64,000 nucleotides of DNA, taken from assembly GCF_900078745.1 (NCBI RefSeq), contig NZ_FKII01000079.1, forward strand, positions 1-64,000. Direction: 5' to 3'. The notes beneath the pieces were generated by a model that saw only the letters and a program-made list of their open reading frames with translations, was not told the DNA's origin and did not search any database. This document shows, one piece after another, positions 1-10,300 of this stretch; position 1 is the stretch's first letter, and the number at the start of each line of letters is the position of its first letter. This DNA is from Candidatus Ichthyocystis sparus (GTDB taxonomy: Bacteria > Pseudomonadota > Gammaproteobacteria > Burkholderiales > 2013Ark19i). The translations under genes and the position numbers were made by a program.

Positions 1-78
1 TTTCGAACAGGATAGTGAAACGCCAAAGCGCCGATGATAGTTATTTAACTATAGCGAAAGTAGGACGCCGCGAAACTT
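1..78 (+). rRNA. rrf: 5S ribosomal RNA, 3' part
   Basis: The first 78 bases match the 3' two-thirds of bacterial 5S rRNA: the gaacagg-atagtgaaacgcc segment, then gcgccgatgatagt, a short stem-loop and gcgaaagtagg. The 5' part lies before the window. The exact 3' end is uncertain by a few bases because the terminal stem partner is outside the window. A complete rRNA operon presumably lies upstream. Confidence 0.85.
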
Positions 79-89
79 TTTAATGCATG

Positions 90-112
90 GAGGGGCTTAC
101 GCCCCTCTTTTG
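90..112 (+). terminator. Rho-independent terminator of the rRNA operon
   Basis: A perfect 7-bp stem (gaggggc / gcccctc) with a four-base loop is followed directly by a run of T. It lies just behind the 5S rRNA and before tRNA-Arg, as expected for the end of an rRNA operon. Confidence 0.85.
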
Positions 113-183
113 TTTTAATGCTACAATTTTATTTTAATGCTACACACCTGTTTTGTCCTACTGAGAAGAATTTTTTCCAAAGT

Positions 184-256
<73 letters not shown>

Positions 257-783
257 TTCTTCTCTATTCTTGCTACTTCTTCTTCGTTAGTATTTTTTCA
301 AATTCACACACTATCTGGCTGGCACCACTCAGTGCAGATACCTTCGCTTCTTTTCCTGTGTCAAGTACCCTGATGTCACGATCCTGCATGGTACGTTTTA
401 CTATGTTACTGGTACTGTCCAAACGAGACGCAGCCCTAACACAACCATATGTGCTAGCTTCAATGGAAAATTTTCCCAGTCGTCCCTCAGCTAAGGAAGG
501 CCGGGATGTGTTAATTATAGATCGAACAATGTGCATCATGTTCATGTAATGCCTGATTCCCAGATGACACCCCCCCATAACTATAAACTGATAAAGCTCT
601 TACTCGATGATATCATCTCTAATTAATGTTACCGAATGACTAGTGATCTTTGTAGTCCTATAACACCATTTTCGTAGGTACAATAATGCTAGATAATTAA
701 TTTGCAAGTTGTGAAGTAGCTCACTGGATTGTTGTTAATTAGCGGTAATAATCACTCATATTAATTTTTTTCATATATTTAAC
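257..783. other. Gene-poor stretch between tRNA-Arg and fbp
   Basis: No recognisable gene is seen in these 527 bases. A minus-strand frame at 273-578 would encode 101 residues with fairly ordinary composition, but it has no visible Shine-Dalgarno sequence and resembles no family I know. It could be a decayed or orphan gene. The region nearest fbp is AT-rich and presumably contains the fbp promoter, although I see no convincing -35/-10 pair. Confidence 0.4.
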
Positions 784-1770
784 ATGGATCTCTTCTCTGT
801 TTTACAACTAGAATCTTTTGAAGATGAATTTCTAATCATGTTTAGCCACTTGGTTGGTGCTAGCATCGATGTTTCAAAGACTCTTTCAACCAGTATGGGT
901 AATTGTAACGAAAACCCCGAATCCTTTAATGTTCACGGAGAGATCCAAAAATCCCTGGATATTTACTCACATGAGCGTTTTTGTGACATCCTGACGTATT
1001 GCCCCCAATTGCTTGCTATTGCCTCAGAAGAAAGCAAACATCCCGTATTTCAGTCTCATAGTGCTGATGGTACAAATTATATCCTAGCTATAGATCCCCT
1101 GGATGGCTCATCAAATTTGGATATGAATGTTTCTGTGGGTACTATTTTCTCCATATTTGTTGTTCCTGATAAACACCACGGTAAAATTAACTACAGTGAT
1201 GAAATTTTTTTTCGTCCAGGAATAGAACAATTTGTGGCAGGATATTTTATCTATGGACCAATGACACAACTCGTTTTAACATGGGGCAATGGAACACATG
1301 TCTTCACTTTGGATAAAGATGAACTCGTATATCGCCTTTCTCAGCACTCTATAAAAATTCCAGAAACTACAAGCGAATTCTCAATTAATGTCTCAAATAG
1401 AAGATTTTGGTCAGAGCCAATAAAAGAATATGTTGAACAATGCTTGCTGGGTGATACCGGCCCGCGTAATCGCCACTTTAATATGCGCTGGGTTGCATCT
1501 ATGGTTGCTGATATACATCGCTTGCTTATGAGAGGTGGAATTTTTCTCTATCCATCAGATTCTAGAGAAAAAACTAAACTCGGCAGATTAAGATTGCTGT
1601 ACGAAGTTAGCCCCATATCCTGGATTGTAGAGCAAGCTGGAGGACTTACAACAGATGGTAATTGTCATTCACTACTTAGTATTGTACCAAACTCTATTCA
1701 TCAACGAGTAAGTGTTATCGTCGGCTCTAAGGCAGAAGTGTCTTACCTTAAATCTATGTTTAGTGAGTGA
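784..1770 (+). CDS. fbp: Fructose-1,6-bisphosphatase, class I
   Basis: This enzyme hydrolyses fructose 1,6-bisphosphate to fructose 6-phosphate in gluconeogenesis, in the cytosol. The 328-residue protein has normal class I length. The metal-binding SEES motif is at residues 81-84 and the signature DPLDGSSN begins at residue 104. The ATG at 784 gives the expected N-terminus. tkt starts five bases after the stop codon, so fbp, tkt and gap are probably co-transcribed. This places fructose 6-phosphate production directly before its use by transketolase. Family assignment rests on motifs and length. Confidence 0.95.
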   Translation: MDLFSVLQLESFEDEFLIMFSHLVGASIDVSKTLSTSMGNCNENPESFNVHGEIQKSLDIYSHERFCDILTYCPQLLAIASEESKHPVFQSHSADGTNYILAIDPLDGSSNLDMNVSVGTIFSIFVVPDKHHGKINYSDEIFFRPGIEQFVAGYFIYGPMTQLVLTWGNGTHVFTLDKDELVYRLSQHSIKIPETTSEFSINVSNRRFWSEPIKEYVEQCLLGDTGPRNRHFNMRWVASMVADIHRLLMRGGIFLYPSDSREKTKLGRLRLLYEVSPISWIVEQAGGLTTDGNCHSLLSIVPNSIHQRVSVIVGSKAEVSYLKSMFSE

Positions 1771-1774
1771 AGAT

Positions 1775-3817
1775 ATGTCATCTGCAAATCTATTGTCTAA
1801 TGCTATTCGTATTCTTTCTGTAGATGCTATAGAGAAAGCTGGGTCAGGTCATCCAGGTATGCCAATGGGAATGGCAGATATAGCCTACGTTTTATGGAAT
1901 AAGTATCTTAGACATAATCCTAAAGATTGTAACTGGCCAGATCGTGATCGTTTTGTTCTATCTAACGGTCATGGATCTATGTTGCTGTACTCATTACTAC
2001 ACCTATCTGGATATGATATTTCCATAAGTGACATAAAATCATTTCGTCAGTTTAATTCCCTAACACCAGGACATCCAGAACATGGCCAAACTCCAGGGGT
2101 GGAAACTACTACAGGACCCCTTGGACAAGGATTTGCTAATGCTGTAGGCATGGCTTTGGCAGAGTTTTTATTAGCTAAAGAATTTAATCGTCCTGATCTA
2201 GAATTAATTAATCATAGAACATATGTTTTTTTAGGAGATGGCTGCTTAATGGAAGGAATTTCTCATGAAGCAGCTTCTTTAGCCGGAACATGGGGACTTA
2301 ATAAACTCATTGCTTTTTGGGATGACAATGGTATCTCTATAGATGGTTCAGTTGAAAAATGGTTTACTGAGGATGTTAAGAAACGCTTTGAGTCCTACGG
2401 ATGGTTGGTGATTTTTAGTGTCGATGGCCACGATATTGATGCAATAGATAAAGCTATTTCTAGAGCACATAAAGAGATACATAGGCCAGTCCTAATTTGT
2501 TGTCGCACCAAAATTGGTTACGGCAGCCCAAATAAAATAGGTACTGCAGAAGTCCATGGTTCTCCTCTAGGCTCAAGTGAAGTAGCAAAGGTTAGGTTAC
2601 AGTTGTCCTGGCAGTACGAGCCGTTTTTTATACCAGAAGGTGTATACAAAGCCTGGGATGCTACCGATAAAGGAAGACATTCTCAGAAAATATGGGAAAA
2701 TCTTTTTTCCAGATACAAGGAACTCTATCCAGATGATGCAGCAGAGTTATCTCGCCGATGGAGAAATGTTTTGCCAGACTCTTTTAATGAATGGTCACGC
2801 CAGCTTTTTACTAATGCTCAAAAAGATGAAAGAACTTTGGCAACCCGCAAATCTAGTCAGATTTGTATCGATGAGTGGACTAAACTTCTTCCAGAAATTA
2901 TCGGTGGATCCGCAGACCTAACTCCCTCCAATCTTACTAAATGGCCTAATGCTGAGTCCGTGTCTAAGCAAACCCCAGGACGCTATATTCACTATGGTGT
3001 ACGTGAGTTTGGATTATCAGCCATCATGAACGGAATAGCACTCCATGGAGGCTATGTTCCATTTGGTGGAACGTTTTTGACATTTTCAGATTACGCAAGA
3101 AATTCCATCAGAATGTCCGCCCTGATGGCAACTCGCTGCATATATATATTTACTCACGATTCTATAGGATTGGGTGAGGACGGACCAACACATCAACCAA
3201 TTGAACATGTAGAATCATTAAGGTTGATTCCCAATATGATGGTGTGGCGACCCTGTGATCAGGCAGAAACATCCGCAGCTTGGTCGTTTGCATTGTCTTA
3301 TTCTGGACCTACTGCCCTTATTCTTAGCAGACAAAATACACCACCCTTGGCTATTAAAGCTGACTATAGCAATGTATCCTGCGGTGCCTACATATTGTTA
3401 GAAGGACAAGGAAAGCCAGATGTTATTATAATTGCTACCGGCACAGAAGTAGCAATTGCCGTGGAAGCTAGAGCTATCTTACAAACTCGTGATGTTAATG
3501 CACGAGTTGTATCCATGCCTTCTACTACCGTTTTTGATAGGCAAACAGATATATATCGTGAATCCGTATTATTGCCAGGTGTCCCTTGTGTCTCTGTCGA
3601 GTCAGGAGTTACCAGAGGGTGGTACCGCTACTTTAGTGCTGGTGGTATAGCAATAGGCATTGATCATTTTGGCGCATCTGCCCCATGTGAAGTTCTATAT
3701 GAGGCTTTTGGCTTAACTGCCTTGAGGGTTGCTGATGATACTTGCGATTTTTTATCATCAGCGCAGAAAAAAATTTTGAGAGAGATGGATTATGAGAAAG
3801 ATACGGGTTGCTATTAA
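1775..3817 (+). CDS. tkt: Transketolase
   Basis: Thiamine-diphosphate enzyme that transfers two-carbon units between sugar phosphates in the non-oxidative pentose phosphate pathway. The 680-residue product has the substrate-binding GSGHPG motif near residue 23, the GHG motif near 65, and the metal/ThDP motif GDGCLMEG at about 154-161. The C-terminal half carries the [14 protein letters not shown] segment with the catalytic Glu. The frame is open upstream to 1712, inside fbp, but the ATG at 1775 gives the usual N-terminus ([11 protein letters not shown]) and has a gtgaag Shine-Dalgarno sequence. The 3' end overlaps gap by 26 bases, suggesting translational coupling. Confidence 0.95.
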   Translation: MSSANLLSNAIRILSVDAIEKAGSGHPGMPMGMADIAYVLWNKYLRHNPKDCNWPDRDRFVLSNGHGSMLLYSLLHLSGYDISISDIKSFRQFNSLTPGHPEHGQTPGVETTTGPLGQGFANAVGMALAEFLLAKEFNRPDLELINHRTYVFLGDGCLMEGISHEAASLAGTWGLNKLIAFWDDNGISIDGSVEKWFTEDVKKRFESYGWLVIFSVDGHDIDAIDKAISRAHKEIHRPVLICCRTKIGYGSPNKIGTAEVHGSPLGSSEVAKVRLQLSWQYEPFFIPEGVYKAWDATDKGRHSQKIWENLFSRYKELYPDDAAELSRRWRNVLPDSFNEWSRQLFTNAQKDERTLATRKSSQICIDEWTKLLPEIIGGSADLTPSNLTKWPNAESVSKQTPGRYIHYGVREFGLSAIMNGIALHGGYVPFGGTFLTFSDYARNSIRMSALMATRCIYIFTHDSIGLGEDGPTHQPIEHVESLRLIPNMMVWRPCDQAETSAAWSFALSYSGPTALILSRQNTPPLAIKADYSNVSCGAYILLEGQGKPDVIIIATGTEVAIAVEARAILQTRDVNARVVSMPSTTVFDRQTDIYRESVLLPGVPCVSVESGVTRGWYRYFSAGGIAIGIDHFGASAPCEVLYEAFGLTALRVADDTCDFLSSAQKKILREMDYEKDTGCY

Positions 3818-4808
3818 TGGATACGGACGTATCGGCAGGAATATTCTAAAGTCTCATTTTGAGTACTATGACCACAAGAATATAGATATTGTTGCCGTAA
3901 ATGACCCCTCAATGCCCTCAGCAGCTCATATTTTTACCCGCTACGATTCGGTTCATGGAAAATTCTCTAAAGACGTTTTTTGGTCAAAAGAGTCCGTGTT
4001 AAATGTAGATGGACAAGATATTCAATTTGTTGCTGAGCGTAATCCCCTCCTTTTACCATGGAAGAAACTAGATATCGATTTGGTCTTAGAATGTACCGGA
4101 CGTTTTAATTCATTCGAACTTGCATCCAAACATATTGAATCCGGGGCCAAAAAAGTAATGATTTCCGCTCCGGCCGGTAAGGAAGTTGATGCTACAGTCG
4201 TTTTTGGAGTTAATCACCACTCCCTTAGAGCAGAACATAAGGTTATCTCCAGCGCCTCATGTACTACAAATTGCGTGGCAGCAATGGCTTTGCCATTACA
4301 TAAGAGATTCGTTATTAAATACGGTCTGATGACTACAATACATTCATATACAAATGATCAGCTTCTAAATGATGGCTCACATACAGATTTTCGTCGCGCT
4401 AGAGCCGCTGGGCTATCCATTATTCCAACTAAAACCGGTGCCGCAGTTGCAGTTGGTCTGGTTATCCCAGAGTTGAACGGGAAATTAGATGGCTGTTCCG
4501 TACGTGTACCTACACCTAACGTGTCTTTAGTGGACCTGACATTTGTTGCTGCAGAGGAGGTTACACCCACTTCAATAACCGAATGCATGAAGGAGGCATC
4601 CGAAACAAATATGTCCCCTATCCTTCAGTTTAACGAAGAGCCATTGGTGTCAGTAGATTTTGTTCATAACCCAGCATCATGCATATTCGATGCCGGTCTA
4701 ACTAAGGTCGTTTCATCTAACTGCGCAAAAGTTTTTGGGTGGTACGATAATGAGTGGGGTTTCTGTAATAGAATGCTAGATACAGCACACTATTGGTTTA
4801 GTTTATAG
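3792..4808 (+). CDS. gap: Glyceraldehyde-3-phosphate dehydrogenase, type I
   Basis: Phosphorylating GAPDH interconverts glyceraldehyde 3-phosphate and 1,3-bisphosphoglycerate. The 338-residue protein has the NAD-binding NGYGRIGRN at residues 9-17, the active-site SASCTTNC at 154-161 with catalytic Cys157, and His184 in HSYTNDQ. SYTNDQ is typical of glycolytic GapA rather than erythrose-4-phosphate dehydrogenase. The ATG at 3792 lies inside the end of tkt. The 3' end overlaps the convergent M61 peptidase by 11 bases. The pgk, pyk and fba genes that often follow gap in betaproteobacteria are not present here. Confidence 0.95.
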   Translation: MRKIRVAINGYGRIGRNILKSHFEYYDHKNIDIVAVNDPSMPSAAHIFTRYDSVHGKFSKDVFWSKESVLNVDGQDIQFVAERNPLLLPWKKLDIDLVLECTGRFNSFELASKHIESGAKKVMISAPAGKEVDATVVFGVNHHSLRAEHKVISSASCTTNCVAAMALPLHKRFVIKYGLMTTIHSYTNDQLLNDGSHTDFRRARAAGLSIIPTKTGAAVAVGLVIPELNGKLDGCSVRVPTPNVSLVDLTFVAAEEVTPTSITECMKEASETNMSPILQFNEEPLVSVDFVHNPASCIFDAGLTKVVSSNCAKVFGWYDNEWGFCNRMLDTAHYWFSL

Positions 4809-6549
4809 CATTAATATGTAACAACATCCTCAGGTACGGATGATTAAGATCGTCAATTGTCAAAGAGCAGTGCTCAAACTTAAGCGGTGATTTGAGCCAA
4901 GTCATGACAGCAGTTCTTAGTAATCCCTGTCTGATAAAATGCACAGTGGATTTGTTTCCCACTACTGCACTTGTATTTAGCATAACGTCTAACGTACTCT
5001 CCGTGCATTCTATCTGGTCTATGGCTATAATTCTGTCACCACTTCCAAGTCCAGCAGTCATTGCACTGCCGTCTTCAAGTACCTGGTCAATTGTTAAGCC
5101 AGGCTTGTTACTGGCAACAAAACTTACCCCAAGAGACGGAGTACTCTCACAAACTTTGGCGGCTTTATAACTAATTCCTACACTACTTAAAAGTGGCTCC
5201 CACTCTACATGATCATGATGATGAACAAGCCTTCTTATTACTTGGCTCGCATCTATACCAGTAACGTCAATAATTGCCCCATACCAATCCTCTTCCGACA
5301 TTCCTAAATGATCACTACTACCATAACGAGCCCATAACTCTCTTAGAACATTGTCCAAACAATATTTCCCACCAGAACTTACCATAATGTAGCAGTTGGT
5401 GTACAAAGCAATGAGCTCACCCTTTTCATAATAACTAACCTGAGAGTTCAACCTGTTTTCTGGTGTCTGGTAATACTTTGTCCATGATTCAAAACTCGCC
5501 TCAGCAGCAGTTTGCTTGTCATACCCCGCATACGATTCCACCGCCTTAATAGTTTTGGCTAAGTAAAGTAAGTACTCTTCTGCCGTGGTTACACCAGACC
5601 TAACTAAGCTTAAATTTCCATAGTACGAAGTCATCCCCTCAAATAACCAGAGAAGAGATGTATAATTTTCTCTATCATAATCATACGTAACCAACTCCTT
5701 GGGCTTAAATAATTTTACCCACCACATATGAAAGTGCTCATGACTACATAGAGATAAAAAATCAATATAACGTTTACTTTGCCTATTGTTCCTTCCACAT
5801 TGAAGACTTATACGAGGACAAATGAGAGATGAACTGCGACGATGCTCCAAACCTCCTATCAATTTATCAGAAGTTATTACTAAAAAGTAATACTCAGTAA
5901 GCACCTTGGGCGGTGATCCAAATATGTACTTTTGCGCAAGTATAATTTTAGAGAGCATCTGAATTATTGACTCACGGTCTATGTCCGCCCTAGTGGTTAT
6001 TGCCATGTGATGAATAATGCCCTCTAAGTCCCAGGAAAACTGAGTTAGATTTCCCAACAACATAGGATGATCAATAAATTCATCATACCCAGCAGATACC
6101 CACGAATTATCATCTTTGTAGGGCTTCATAGCAGTGGCACAGGTCCAATCATTTTTGTGTTTTTCCCAACGTACTACATGAGCCTCATTTTCTAAATTTA
6201 GTACGCGAACAAAAGCAGCAGCCCCTACTATATGCGCGAACTCCTCCTCCAAAACACAAGTTCTAACACTCCAGTCCCAGGAATAAATTGTATAATAAAA
6301 AATGACAATATCACCCGGTTTGCTATTTACAGACCAGCTATTTTTATTAATCGTATGTACTGGCTCCTCGTGCCCATTGAGGGTCGCATATTTCTTTACA
6401 ATATGCCTGGAGTGATTGCGTATCACGTAAGATCCAGGGGTCCATACCGGCAGGATAAATATAGTCGTACCAGATATGGCAGCGCACGTAACAGAAATGT
6501 CTATGTAATGCTTCTGTTCCTGAGAAAATGATAACCTGTACTCAATCAT
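4798..6549 (-). CDS. M61 family metallopeptidase (glycyl-aminopeptidase type) with PDZ domain
   Basis: The 583-residue protein has the zinc-binding HEHFH motif at residues 270-274, followed by MWWVKLFKPKEL, and a third ligand Glu304 in WLFEGMTSYY. This pattern is diagnostic of peptidase family M61. A PDZ-like segment near residues 480-545 (GLGSGDRIIAID) follows, as is usual in the family. Known members are aminopeptidases preferring glycine or alanine. No signal peptide is visible, so it is probably cytosolic. It begins two bases below iscX and may be carried on the end of the isc transcript. The physiological substrate is unknown. Confidence 0.88.
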   Translation of the reverse strand: MIEYRLSFSQEQKHYIDISVTCAAISGTTIFILPVWTPGSYVIRNHSRHIVKKYATLNGHEEPVHTINKNSWSVNSKPGDIVIFYYTIYSWDWSVRTCVLEEEFAHIVGAAAFVRVLNLENEAHVVRWEKHKNDWTCATAMKPYKDDNSWVSAGYDEFIDHPMLLGNLTQFSWDLEGIIHHMAITTRADIDRESIIQMLSKIILAQKYIFGSPPKVLTEYYFLVITSDKLIGGLEHRRSSSLICPRISLQCGRNNRQSKRYIDFLSLCSHEHFHMWWVKLFKPKELVTYDYDRENYTSLLWLFEGMTSYYGNLSLVRSGVTTAEEYLLYLAKTIKAVESYAGYDKQTAAEASFESWTKYYQTPENRLNSQVSYYEKGELIALYTNCYIMVSSGGKYCLDNVLRELWARYGSSDHLGMSEEDWYGAIIDVTGIDASQVIRRLVHHHDHVEWEPLLSSVGISYKAAKVCESTPSLGVSFVASNKPGLTIDQVLEDGSAMTAGLGSGDRIIAIDQIECTESTLDVMLNTSAVVGNKSTVHFIRQGLLRTAVMTWLKSPLKFEHCSLTIDDLNHPYLRMLLHINAIN

Positions 6550-6551
6550 TG

Positions 6552-6743
6552 CTACCTCTCATCTAACCATGCCATTTGAATAGCTTCGAGTATTTTTTCA
6601 CTACAATCACCACCCTCAGAATCAAAGCCATCAAGCTTAATTACCATATCCCTTAACTTGGTAAAACTTAAGCTCAGCGGATCAACTTCTGGATGATTTT
6701 CATATAAAGCAATTGCAATATCATTAACATCCATCCAATTCAT
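6552..6743 (-). CDS. iscX: IscX, iron-sulfur cluster assembly regulator
   Basis: The 63-residue acidic protein has the IscX/YfhJ pattern: W near the N-terminus (MNWMDVNDIAIAL), then HPEVDPLSLSFTKL, and an end with ILEAIQMAWLDER. In E. coli IscX binds IscS at the site used by frataxin and ferredoxin and tunes cysteine desulfurase activity. It lies 15 bases below fdx as the last gene of the isc set, the same position as in E. coli. Confidence 0.93.
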   Translation of the reverse strand: MNWMDVNDIAIALYENHPEVDPLSLSFTKLRDMVIKLDGFDSEGGDCSEKILEAIQMAWLDER

Positions 6744-6758
6744 GTGAAGTTACTCCAT

Positions 6759-7091
6759 CTACTCCTTAGCATGATTGATAGTATACCTTGGAATTTCAAC
6801 AATTATATCCCCTTTGTTTAGGATGGCCTGACACGATAGACGCGAATCTATCTCTACCCCCCAGGCACGATCCAATAAATCTTCCTCAGCTTCACTAGCA
6901 GGGCTCAATCCTTCCATGCCCTCACGTACCCACACATGGCAGGTGGTGCATGCACAGCATTTCTCACATGCATGCTCTATTTCTATATTATTGTTTAGCA
7001 AAGCATTACATATAGATACGCCGGGTTGAGCTTCAAAACATTCACCCTCAGGGCAAAGTTCCTCGTGAGGTAACACAATGACACGTGGCAC
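6759..7091 (-). CDS. fdx: [2Fe-2S] ferredoxin of the ISC system
   Basis: An adrenodoxin-type ferredoxin of 110 residues that supplies electrons during Fe-S cluster assembly. Cluster ligands Cys42, Cys48, Cys51 and Cys87 are all present, at the same numbers as in E. coli Fdx, in HACEKCCACTTC and RLSCQAI. Additional cysteines at 45 or 46 are not ligands in characterised homologues. It begins three bases after hscA, within the operon. Confidence 0.95.
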   Translation of the reverse strand: MPRVIVLPHEELCPEGECFEAQPGVSICNALLNNNIEIEHACEKCCACTTCHVWVREGMEGLSPASEAEEDLLDRAWGVEIDSRLSCQAILNKGDIIVEIPRYTINHAKE

Positions 7092-7094
7092 CGT

Positions 7095-8909
7095 CTATCT
7101 CCCATGTGGTAGAGACATGTTTCTGGAAATTTGATTTAACAACCCAACTTCTTCTGAAATTATATTTACGTCAATTTCCATCATGTCATGGTTTTCTAAG
7201 TAGCTCTGTAGCGAATTACGATGCTTGACAATGCGCTCAATTAGCAAGATATTACTCTCATTCCTAGTTACATTTTGTGTAAATCTGTCAATTGCTTGTA
7301 TCACTCTCCTAGCTTCTTGCACCTTCTCAACCTTACTCCTAAGCAACATGTCCTCTTCAAGCAATTTTGATGATTCCTCCTCCACAGATGAAGAAAGTGC
7401 CTCAGACCAACTAGTATCAAGCTGCTCAATATGGTCAGAACACAGCGATTCCGCCGTGACAGATAACAAACCATCAACGTCAATTTGAAAAATTACCCTT
7501 ACACGAACCTCCCCCGCAATGCGAGAAGGTAACCCCCTTAAGTGAAATGTTCCTATTGAGTGGCAGTCATCCACGTGCTCACGCTCTCCTTGAAGCACCT
7601 TGAAGTCAAACCCTACCTGTCCATCCTTAAAGGTGGTGAAAATTTCTTCCTTGGCAGTGGGTATAGGTGTATGCTTGGGAACAATAACCTCCATCAACCC
7701 ACCCATGACCTCAATTCCTAGCGACATCGGAGTTACATCAAGAAGAAGGGGATGTTTCTTGTCAGGAGAATTAAGTTGATGGGCCTGTGCAGCTGCACCA
7801 ATTGCAACCACCGTGTCAGGATCAATGTCGTTTAGAGGATCGTTTCCGAATAGATTCTTAAGTCCATTTACTACAGCAGGCATGCGAGTTGCACCACCAA
7901 CTAATACGATTCCATCAAGATTGATAATACCACTTTGGTGTAACACTTTTTTTGATGTAGAAAAAGTTTTTTGCAGAATATGATCTGTTTTTTCTTCCAA
8001 TGCTATACGTTCTATATCACCGTATATACACTCACCAGATTTAGTAGTTATATCATATGTTATTGAATCACTAAACGACAGTTGCTCTTTAATGAAACGT
8101 ATGGCTATCCTGTAGTAAGACCATTCATCTAGTCTTAGCTCCCTATGTTTACTGCATAAAATTTCAAACAATGCCCGATCAAAATTATCTCCCCCTATGT
8201 TGGGATGTCCAGCAGTTGCAATAACTTCAAATATTCCCTCAGAAAGGTGAAGCAGAGAAATATCAAATGTTCCACCCCCAAGGTCATACACCATGAAGTA
8301 GCCCTGCTCCTCCTTTTCTAATCCATATGCCAAAGCAGCAGCAGTAGGCTCATTTATAATGCGTAATACCTGCAAATTTGCTCTATGCGCAGCTAATCTG
8401 GTGGCTTGTCTTTGAGGACTATTAAAGTGAGCAGGAACCGTAATTACAGCCCCACGGATGCTTTTCTTGAGATGGGCTAAAGCTCTGTCTTTAAGCACCC
8501 GCAGTATGTCAGACGAAATATCAATGGCAGATTTTCTGCCCTGGGGAGTATCAAAGTACGCATACGTACCATCTTGCTCCTCCTTATATGTGGCAGCTAT
8601 ATCCTCTCTTTGCTGTTCATCTAAACGACCAATGTAACGTTTGATCGATAAGAAAACTCTGTCAGATGATGAGTCTAGGAAAGCTAGAGCATCATGCCCT
8701 ACGTAAACTCCATCTTCAGCATAGCAAACCGCAGAAGGTAGTAAAATATCATCCGCTTCACTATCGCTAGGAATAACATACGGCCCACTAGACTCCTCAT
8801 AAGCCGCAATCAGAGAATTAGTGGTTCCAAGATCAATCCCAACTACCTCAGAATCAAATTCATCGTCGTAAGAATCTTCCGGTTCAGTAATGGATACAAG
8901 GTAAGACAT
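7095..8909 (-). CDS. hscA: HscA, specialised Hsp70 chaperone for Fe-S transfer
   Basis: This Hsp70-type ATPase binds the LPPVK motif of IscU and helps release the nascent cluster to acceptor proteins. The ATPase signature GIDLGTTNS is at residues 24-32, and DLGGGTFDIS and VLVGGATRMP mark the later nucleotide-binding segments. The product is 604 residues. The frame is open to 8969, but the ATG at 8909 (MSYLVSITEPE) matches the HscA N-terminus and leaves a 49-base gap after hscB. IscU in this operon keeps the matching LPPVK sequence, so the pair should be functional. Confidence 0.95.
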   Translation of the reverse strand: MSYLVSITEPEDSYDDEFDSEVVGIDLGTTNSLIAAYEESSGPYVIPSDSEADDILLPSAVCYAEDGVYVGHDALAFLDSSSDRVFLSIKRYIGRLDEQQREDIAATYKEEQDGTYAYFDTPQGRKSAIDISSDILRVLKDRALAHLKKSIRGAVITVPAHFNSPQRQATRLAAHRANLQVLRIINEPTAAALAYGLEKEEQGYFMVYDLGGGTFDISLLHLSEGIFEVIATAGHPNIGGDNFDRALFEILCSKHRELRLDEWSYYRIAIRFIKEQLSFSDSITYDITTKSGECIYGDIERIALEEKTDHILQKTFSTSKKVLHQSGIINLDGIVLVGGATRMPAVVNGLKNLFGNDPLNDIDPDTVVAIGAAAQAHQLNSPDKKHPLLLDVTPMSLGIEVMGGLMEVIVPKHTPIPTAKEEIFTTFKDGQVGFDFKVLQGEREHVDDCHSIGTFHLRGLPSRIAGEVRVRVIFQIDVDGLLSVTAESLCSDHIEQLDTSWSEALSSSVEEESSKLLEEDMLLRSKVEKVQEARRVIQAIDRFTQNVTRNESNILLIERIVKHRNSLQSYLENHDMMEIDVNIISEEVGLLNQISRNMSLPHGR

Positions 8910-8958
8910 TTTACTTAATCTTAGTAGGCATAGTGGTCGTAATTCTAACCTTTTTATC

Positions 8959-9441
8959 CTATCTATCAAGTAACTCAGTTAATCTCTGCTGCGTCTTGAG
9001 CAGAAAAGACCATTTCATGAAATTTTGTCTGGCATTATCCCAATTTGCCGATCTGATATCAGAGAATAGCTTATCCCTAAGGGATGATTCATCTTTGCTT
9101 AGTATTTCTGCTACTTCCATTCTTTGCTCATACGATCCATTAAATACCACCTCCTGCTGTTTCATATGCGCTTCCAAAAACTCAGTAGGAATAGATAATT
9201 CGTCTTCTAGGGTTGGAAGAGCAGAGTGTAACGACAATATGTAACGTATACGCTCAAATGGGTCCCTAAGTGTGTTGTAAGCACTATTTATGCGAGACGA
9301 TACGTCGTCCTCAGAGATAATACGCCGGTCTGGATGGTGTTTTTGCTGCAAAGAATGCCAAGAATTACGTAAAGCATCAATATCAATATCCGGAGTTACA
9401 GGAAAACCAAACACTTCAAAGTAATTTTTGTTACTAAACAT
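8959..9441 (-). CDS. hscB: HscB, J-domain co-chaperone
   Basis: The 160-residue protein has a J domain at the N-terminus with the HPD tripeptide at residues 36-38 (KHHPDRR), followed by a C-terminal three-helix domain that binds IscU. HscB delivers IscU to HscA and stimulates its ATPase. The start chosen is the ATG at 9441 (MFSNKNYFEVFG), which gives normal HscB length. The longer frame up to 9504 would lie inside iscA. Start and iscA stop overlap by eight bases, consistent with translational coupling. Confidence 0.93.
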   Translation of the reverse strand: MFSNKNYFEVFGFPVTPDIDIDALRNSWHSLQQKHHPDRRIISEDDVSSRINSAYNTLRDPFERIRYILSLHSALPTLEDELSIPTEFLEAHMKQQEVVFNGSYEQRMEVAEILSKDESSLRDKLFSDIRSANWDNARQNFMKWSFLLKTQQRLTELLDR

Positions 9442-9763
9442 TGAAAGATTCACCACACCCACAATACGACTTTGCGTTTGGATTGATAAACTTAAATCCC
9501 TCATTTAATCCCTCACGCACAAAGTCTATCGTACTACCATTCAAGTAAGAAACGCTCTTGCTTTGTACAAACACAGATATATCACCAGATATAATCTCTA
9601 CATCATCATCTCTTTTTTTATCAACATACTCAATCTTGTAAGCATACCCAGAACAACCTGTCTTCTTTATCCCAAAACGAACACCTACACCACTTCCTCG
9701 CTTACTTATAGAAGAGCGAATGCGAAACAATGCACTCTCAGTAAGATGAATATTGACCGACAT
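9434..9763 (-). CDS. iscA: IscA, A-type Fe-S carrier
   Basis: The 109-residue A-type carrier has its three conserved cysteines: Cys37 in KTGCSGYAY, and Cys101 and Cys103 in the C-terminal CGCGESF. A-type carriers bind iron or a cluster and pass it to target apoproteins. The gene lies one base below iscU and overlaps hscB by eight bases. Length and motif spacing are typical. Confidence 0.95.
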   Translation of the reverse strand: MSVNIHLTESALFRIRSSISKRGSGVGVRFGIKKTGCSGYAYKIEYVDKKRDDDVEIISGDISVFVQSKSVSYLNGSTIDFVREGLNEGFKFINPNAKSYCGCGESFNV

Positions 9764-9764
9764 A

Positions 9765-10244
9765 TCATTCTGCAGCTACCGTAAGCGACTTATCCTCTTC
9801 CGGGTTTCCATTACCCGTCCATACTACTGCACAGTCTTCACTAGCTGTATCATCCCCGTCCTCTAATCTATTATTCTCCTTATAGTTGGCAACAGCAGCC
9901 CTGATAGCAGCCTCAGCTAGAATGGAACAGTGTATCTTAACCGGCGGAAGAGATAACTCCTCCACTATTACCGAATTTTTTATCTTGAGAGCATTGTCTA
10001 TCGTTTTTCCCTTAATCATTTCTGTTGCTAAGGAAGAAGAAGCTATAGCAGATCCACACCCAAATGTCATAAACTTAACATCCTCTATGACAGAATCCTT
10101 CCCTACCTTTATCTGAAGCTTCATAACATCACCACAAGACGGAGCACCAACTATGCCAGTGCCAACACCCTTAGTTTCCTCCTGGAATGAACCAACATTC
10201 CTGGGGTTTTCGTAGTGATCCAGAACTTTGTCCGAGTAAGGCAT
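9765..10244 (-). CDS. iscU: IscU, Fe-S scaffold, with acidic C-terminal extension
   Basis: Scaffold on which IscS-derived sulfur and iron form the cluster. Ligands Cys37 (APSCGD), Cys63 (FGCGSA) and Cys106 (KIHCSI) and the HscA-binding LPPVK at residues 99-103 are intact and numbered as in E. coli IscU. The ATG at 10244 is preceded by a strong aaggggaa Shine-Dalgarno sequence, so the longer upstream frame (to 10277) is rejected. The product is 159 residues, against about 128 in E. coli. The extra 30 or so residues after ANYKENN are acidic and end in LTVAAE. Their role is unknown. Confidence 0.95.
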   Translation of the reverse strand: MPYSDKVLDHYENPRNVGSFQEETKGVGTGIVGAPSCGDVMKLQIKVGKDSVIEDVKFMTFGCGSAIASSSLATEMIKGKTIDNALKIKNSVIVEELSLPPVKIHCSILAEAAIRAAVANYKENNRLEDGDDTASEDCAVVWTGNGNPEEDKSLTVAAE

Positions 10245-10300
10245 TCTTTTTCCCCTTCTAATGAAAAGATATCCCAAAAATCAAATAGCACCCGCTAACC

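Noticed and set aside
273-578. Minus-strand 101-codon frame next to tRNA-Arg considered as an integrase fragment or small gene
   Set aside because: There is no ribosome-binding site and no recognisable motif. It was kept only as a remark on the gene-poor stretch.
1712-1774. Earlier transketolase start inside fbp
   Set aside because: The added residues do not match transketolases, and ATG 1775 gives the canonical N-terminus with a ribosome-binding site.
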